13,991 nucleotides of DNA from Treponema sp. UBA1240 (GTDB lineage Bacteria; Spirochaetota; Spirochaetia; Treponematales; Treponemataceae), in assembly GCA_002308875.1 (NCBI GenBank), contig DBWK01000116.1, positions 20,175 through 34,165 of the forward strand, read 5' to 3'. Below are positions 13,467-13,991 of the stretch, in pieces; the stretch's first letter is position 1, and each line of letters opens with the position of its first letter. The position numbers and the translations under genes are program-made. The notes under the pieces were generated by a model. It was given only the letters and a program-made list of their open reading frames with translations, made no database searches and was not told where the DNA came from.

Positions 13467-13637
13467 ATGTCAAAAGCCCATCGTGGAAAAGGAATCCGTG
13501 AGTTGGAAGCTCATGGTCGCGGAGTATGTGCTCGTTGCAAGAAAGACGGCATCAAGGTTCTGTATGAGCAGGAAATTGATGGTAACAAGGTAAAGGTTTG
13601 CAAATTCTGTAAAGCTGCCATTAAAAACGGTAAATAA
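13467..13637 (+). CDS. Small four-cysteine zinc-ribbon protein, function unknown
   Basis: A 56-residue basic protein, starting MSKAHRGKGIRELEAHGRG, with cysteines C21-x2-C24 and C45-x2-C48 separated by 20 residues, a typical zinc ribbon. The ATG has AAGGGAGA 7 nt upstream. The second knuckle, in the context DGNKVKVCKFC, resembles L24 of this cluster (DGDKKIRVCRKC), and the overall C-x2-C spacing is close (20 against 17). It follows rplQ by 78 nt with no terminator between, and an intrinsic terminator comes 25 nt after its stop, so it is probably the last gene of the alpha transcript. I do not recognise a named family. A ribosome- or RNA-associated role is inferred from position, charge and the resemblance to L24. 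Confidence 0.88.
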   Translation: MSKAHRGKGIRELEAHGRGVCARCKKDGIKVLYEQEIDGNKVKVCKFCKAAIKNGK

Positions 13638-13662
13638 CTAATTAAACCGTCTTTTCTAAAGG

Positions 13663-13700
13663 AAGCTGTCTGAGCGTTTAACGCAGGGCAGCTTTTTTTT
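13663..13700 (+). terminator. Intrinsic terminator of the ribosomal cluster
   Basis: AAGCTGTC (13663-13670) pairs with GGCAGCTT (13687-13694) over 8 bp including one G-U. An inner stem GCGT (13674-13677) / ACGC (13681-13684) has a TTA loop. Eight T residues (13693-13700) follow. It is the first clear intrinsic terminator in the window, 25 nt after the zinc-ribbon gene. Confidence 0.92.
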
Positions 13701-13713
13701 ATGTCTTTTGTAT

Positions 13714-13740
13714 AAAAAAAATCCCGTGCGAGGCACGGGA
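13714..13740 (-). terminator. Intrinsic terminator of the convergent rubrerythrin gene
   Basis: Read on the - strand, TCCCGTGC and GCACGGGA form a perfect 8-bp G/C-rich stem with a 3-nt loop (13722-13740), followed by eight T residues (13714-13721 on the + strand as A). It begins about 20 nt after the stop codon of the - strand gene. Together with the + strand terminator 13 nt away it cleanly separates the two convergent units. Confidence 0.93.
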
Positions 13741-13760
13741 ATAAAATTCAAGTAAAAGAT

Positions 13761-13991
13761 TTATTTGAAGTATCTTGCTAAAAGACCTCTGAAGCCTGCG
13801 CCATGACGTGCTTCGTCCTTACACATTTCGTGGACTGTATCGTGAATGGCATCGTAGTTCAGTTCTTTTGCGCGTTTTGCCAGTTTCAGCTTACCTTCAC
13901 ATGCCCCTGCTTCTGCTGTTGCCCGCAGTTCAACGTTTTTCTTTGTGTCCGGATAAACTACTTCGCCTAAAAGTTCTGCAAATTTTGCGGC
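13761..13991 (-). CDS. Rubrerythrin-family protein, C-terminal part (truncated by the window edge)
   Basis: The last 76 codons of a gene running in from the right edge. The protein part contains TAEAGACEGKLKLAKRAKEL and HEMCKDEARHGAGFRGLLARYF, the final helix of a rubrerythrin ferritin-like di-iron domain; Glu and His of DEARH are expected iron ligands. Rubrerythrins reduce hydrogen peroxide in anaerobes. The protein ends directly after this helix, so there is no C-terminal rubredoxin domain. The order is therefore probably that of reverse rubrerythrin (rubredoxin first, as in clostridial NADH peroxidase) or a rubredoxin-less form; the missing N-terminus would decide. It is convergent with, and functionally unrelated to, the ribosomal cluster. 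Confidence 0.9.
   Translation of the reverse strand, partial: AAKFAELLGEVVYPDTKKNVELRATAEAGACEGKLKLAKRAKELNYDAIHDTVHEMCKDEARHGAGFRGLLARYFK

Noticed and set aside
13288..13593. 101-codon + strand frame overlapping the rplQ tail and the zinc-ribbon gene
   Set aside because: It is out of frame with both real genes, consists of translated repeat sequence, and has no good ribosome-binding site; the frames of rplQ and of the four-cysteine protein are clearly the coding ones.
1..13991. Mobile elements, CRISPR arrays, tRNA or rRNA genes
   Set aside because: No terminal repeats with transposase genes, no spaced repeat array, and no tRNA cloverleaf or rRNA-like sequence was seen; nearly all of the window is dense core coding sequence.

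Overview
This window is a nearly complete bacterial S10-spc-alpha ribosomal-protein supercluster on the + strand. It starts exactly at the rplC start codon, so rpsJ, if present, lies just upstream. It ends with the 3' part of a convergent rubrerythrin-type gene on the - strand. The A+T-rich coding, the sequence character of RpoA, S4, L17 and SecY, the direct secY-rpmJ-rpsM order without adk, map or infA, and the anaerobe-type rubrerythrin together suggest an anaerobic spirochaete, most likely a Treponema. That assignment is by recognition, not by a search.

Layout: (1) S10 block, 1-4814: rplC, rplD, rplW, rplB, rpsS, rplV, rpsC, rplP, rpmC, rpsQ. (2) spc block, 4833-10134: rplN, rplX, rplE, rpsN (zinc form), rpsH, rplF, rplR, rpsE, rpmD, rplO, secY. 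(3) A 116-nt gap, 10135-10250, the largest in the cluster, which holds a perfect 10-bp inverted repeat and a possible pseudoknot just before the rpmJ ribosome-binding site. (4) alpha block, 10251-13388: rpmJ, rpsM, rpsK, rpsD, rpoA, rplQ. (5) A 56-residue four-cysteine zinc-ribbon protein at 13467-13637, followed by a strong intrinsic terminator. (6) A convergent terminator and the partial rubrerythrin gene, 13714-13991.

Genes within blocks are separated by 0-28 nt or overlap (TAATG at rplD/rplW, rplX/rplE and rpmD/rplO; 11 nt at rpoA/rplQ). Nearly all have clear Shine-Dalgarno sequences. No intrinsic terminator is visible before 13663, so long co-transcripts with translational coupling are expected. 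Products are 26 ribosomal proteins, the RNA polymerase alpha subunit and the SecY translocon channel.

The cluster is mostly ordinary core genome. Points that stand out are the unnamed zinc-ribbon protein whose cysteine module resembles the one in L24 of the same cluster, the structured secY-rpmJ leader, long low-complexity lysine-rich tails on S3 and L17, and several zinc-binding forms of ribosomal proteins (S14, S4, L36, L24).
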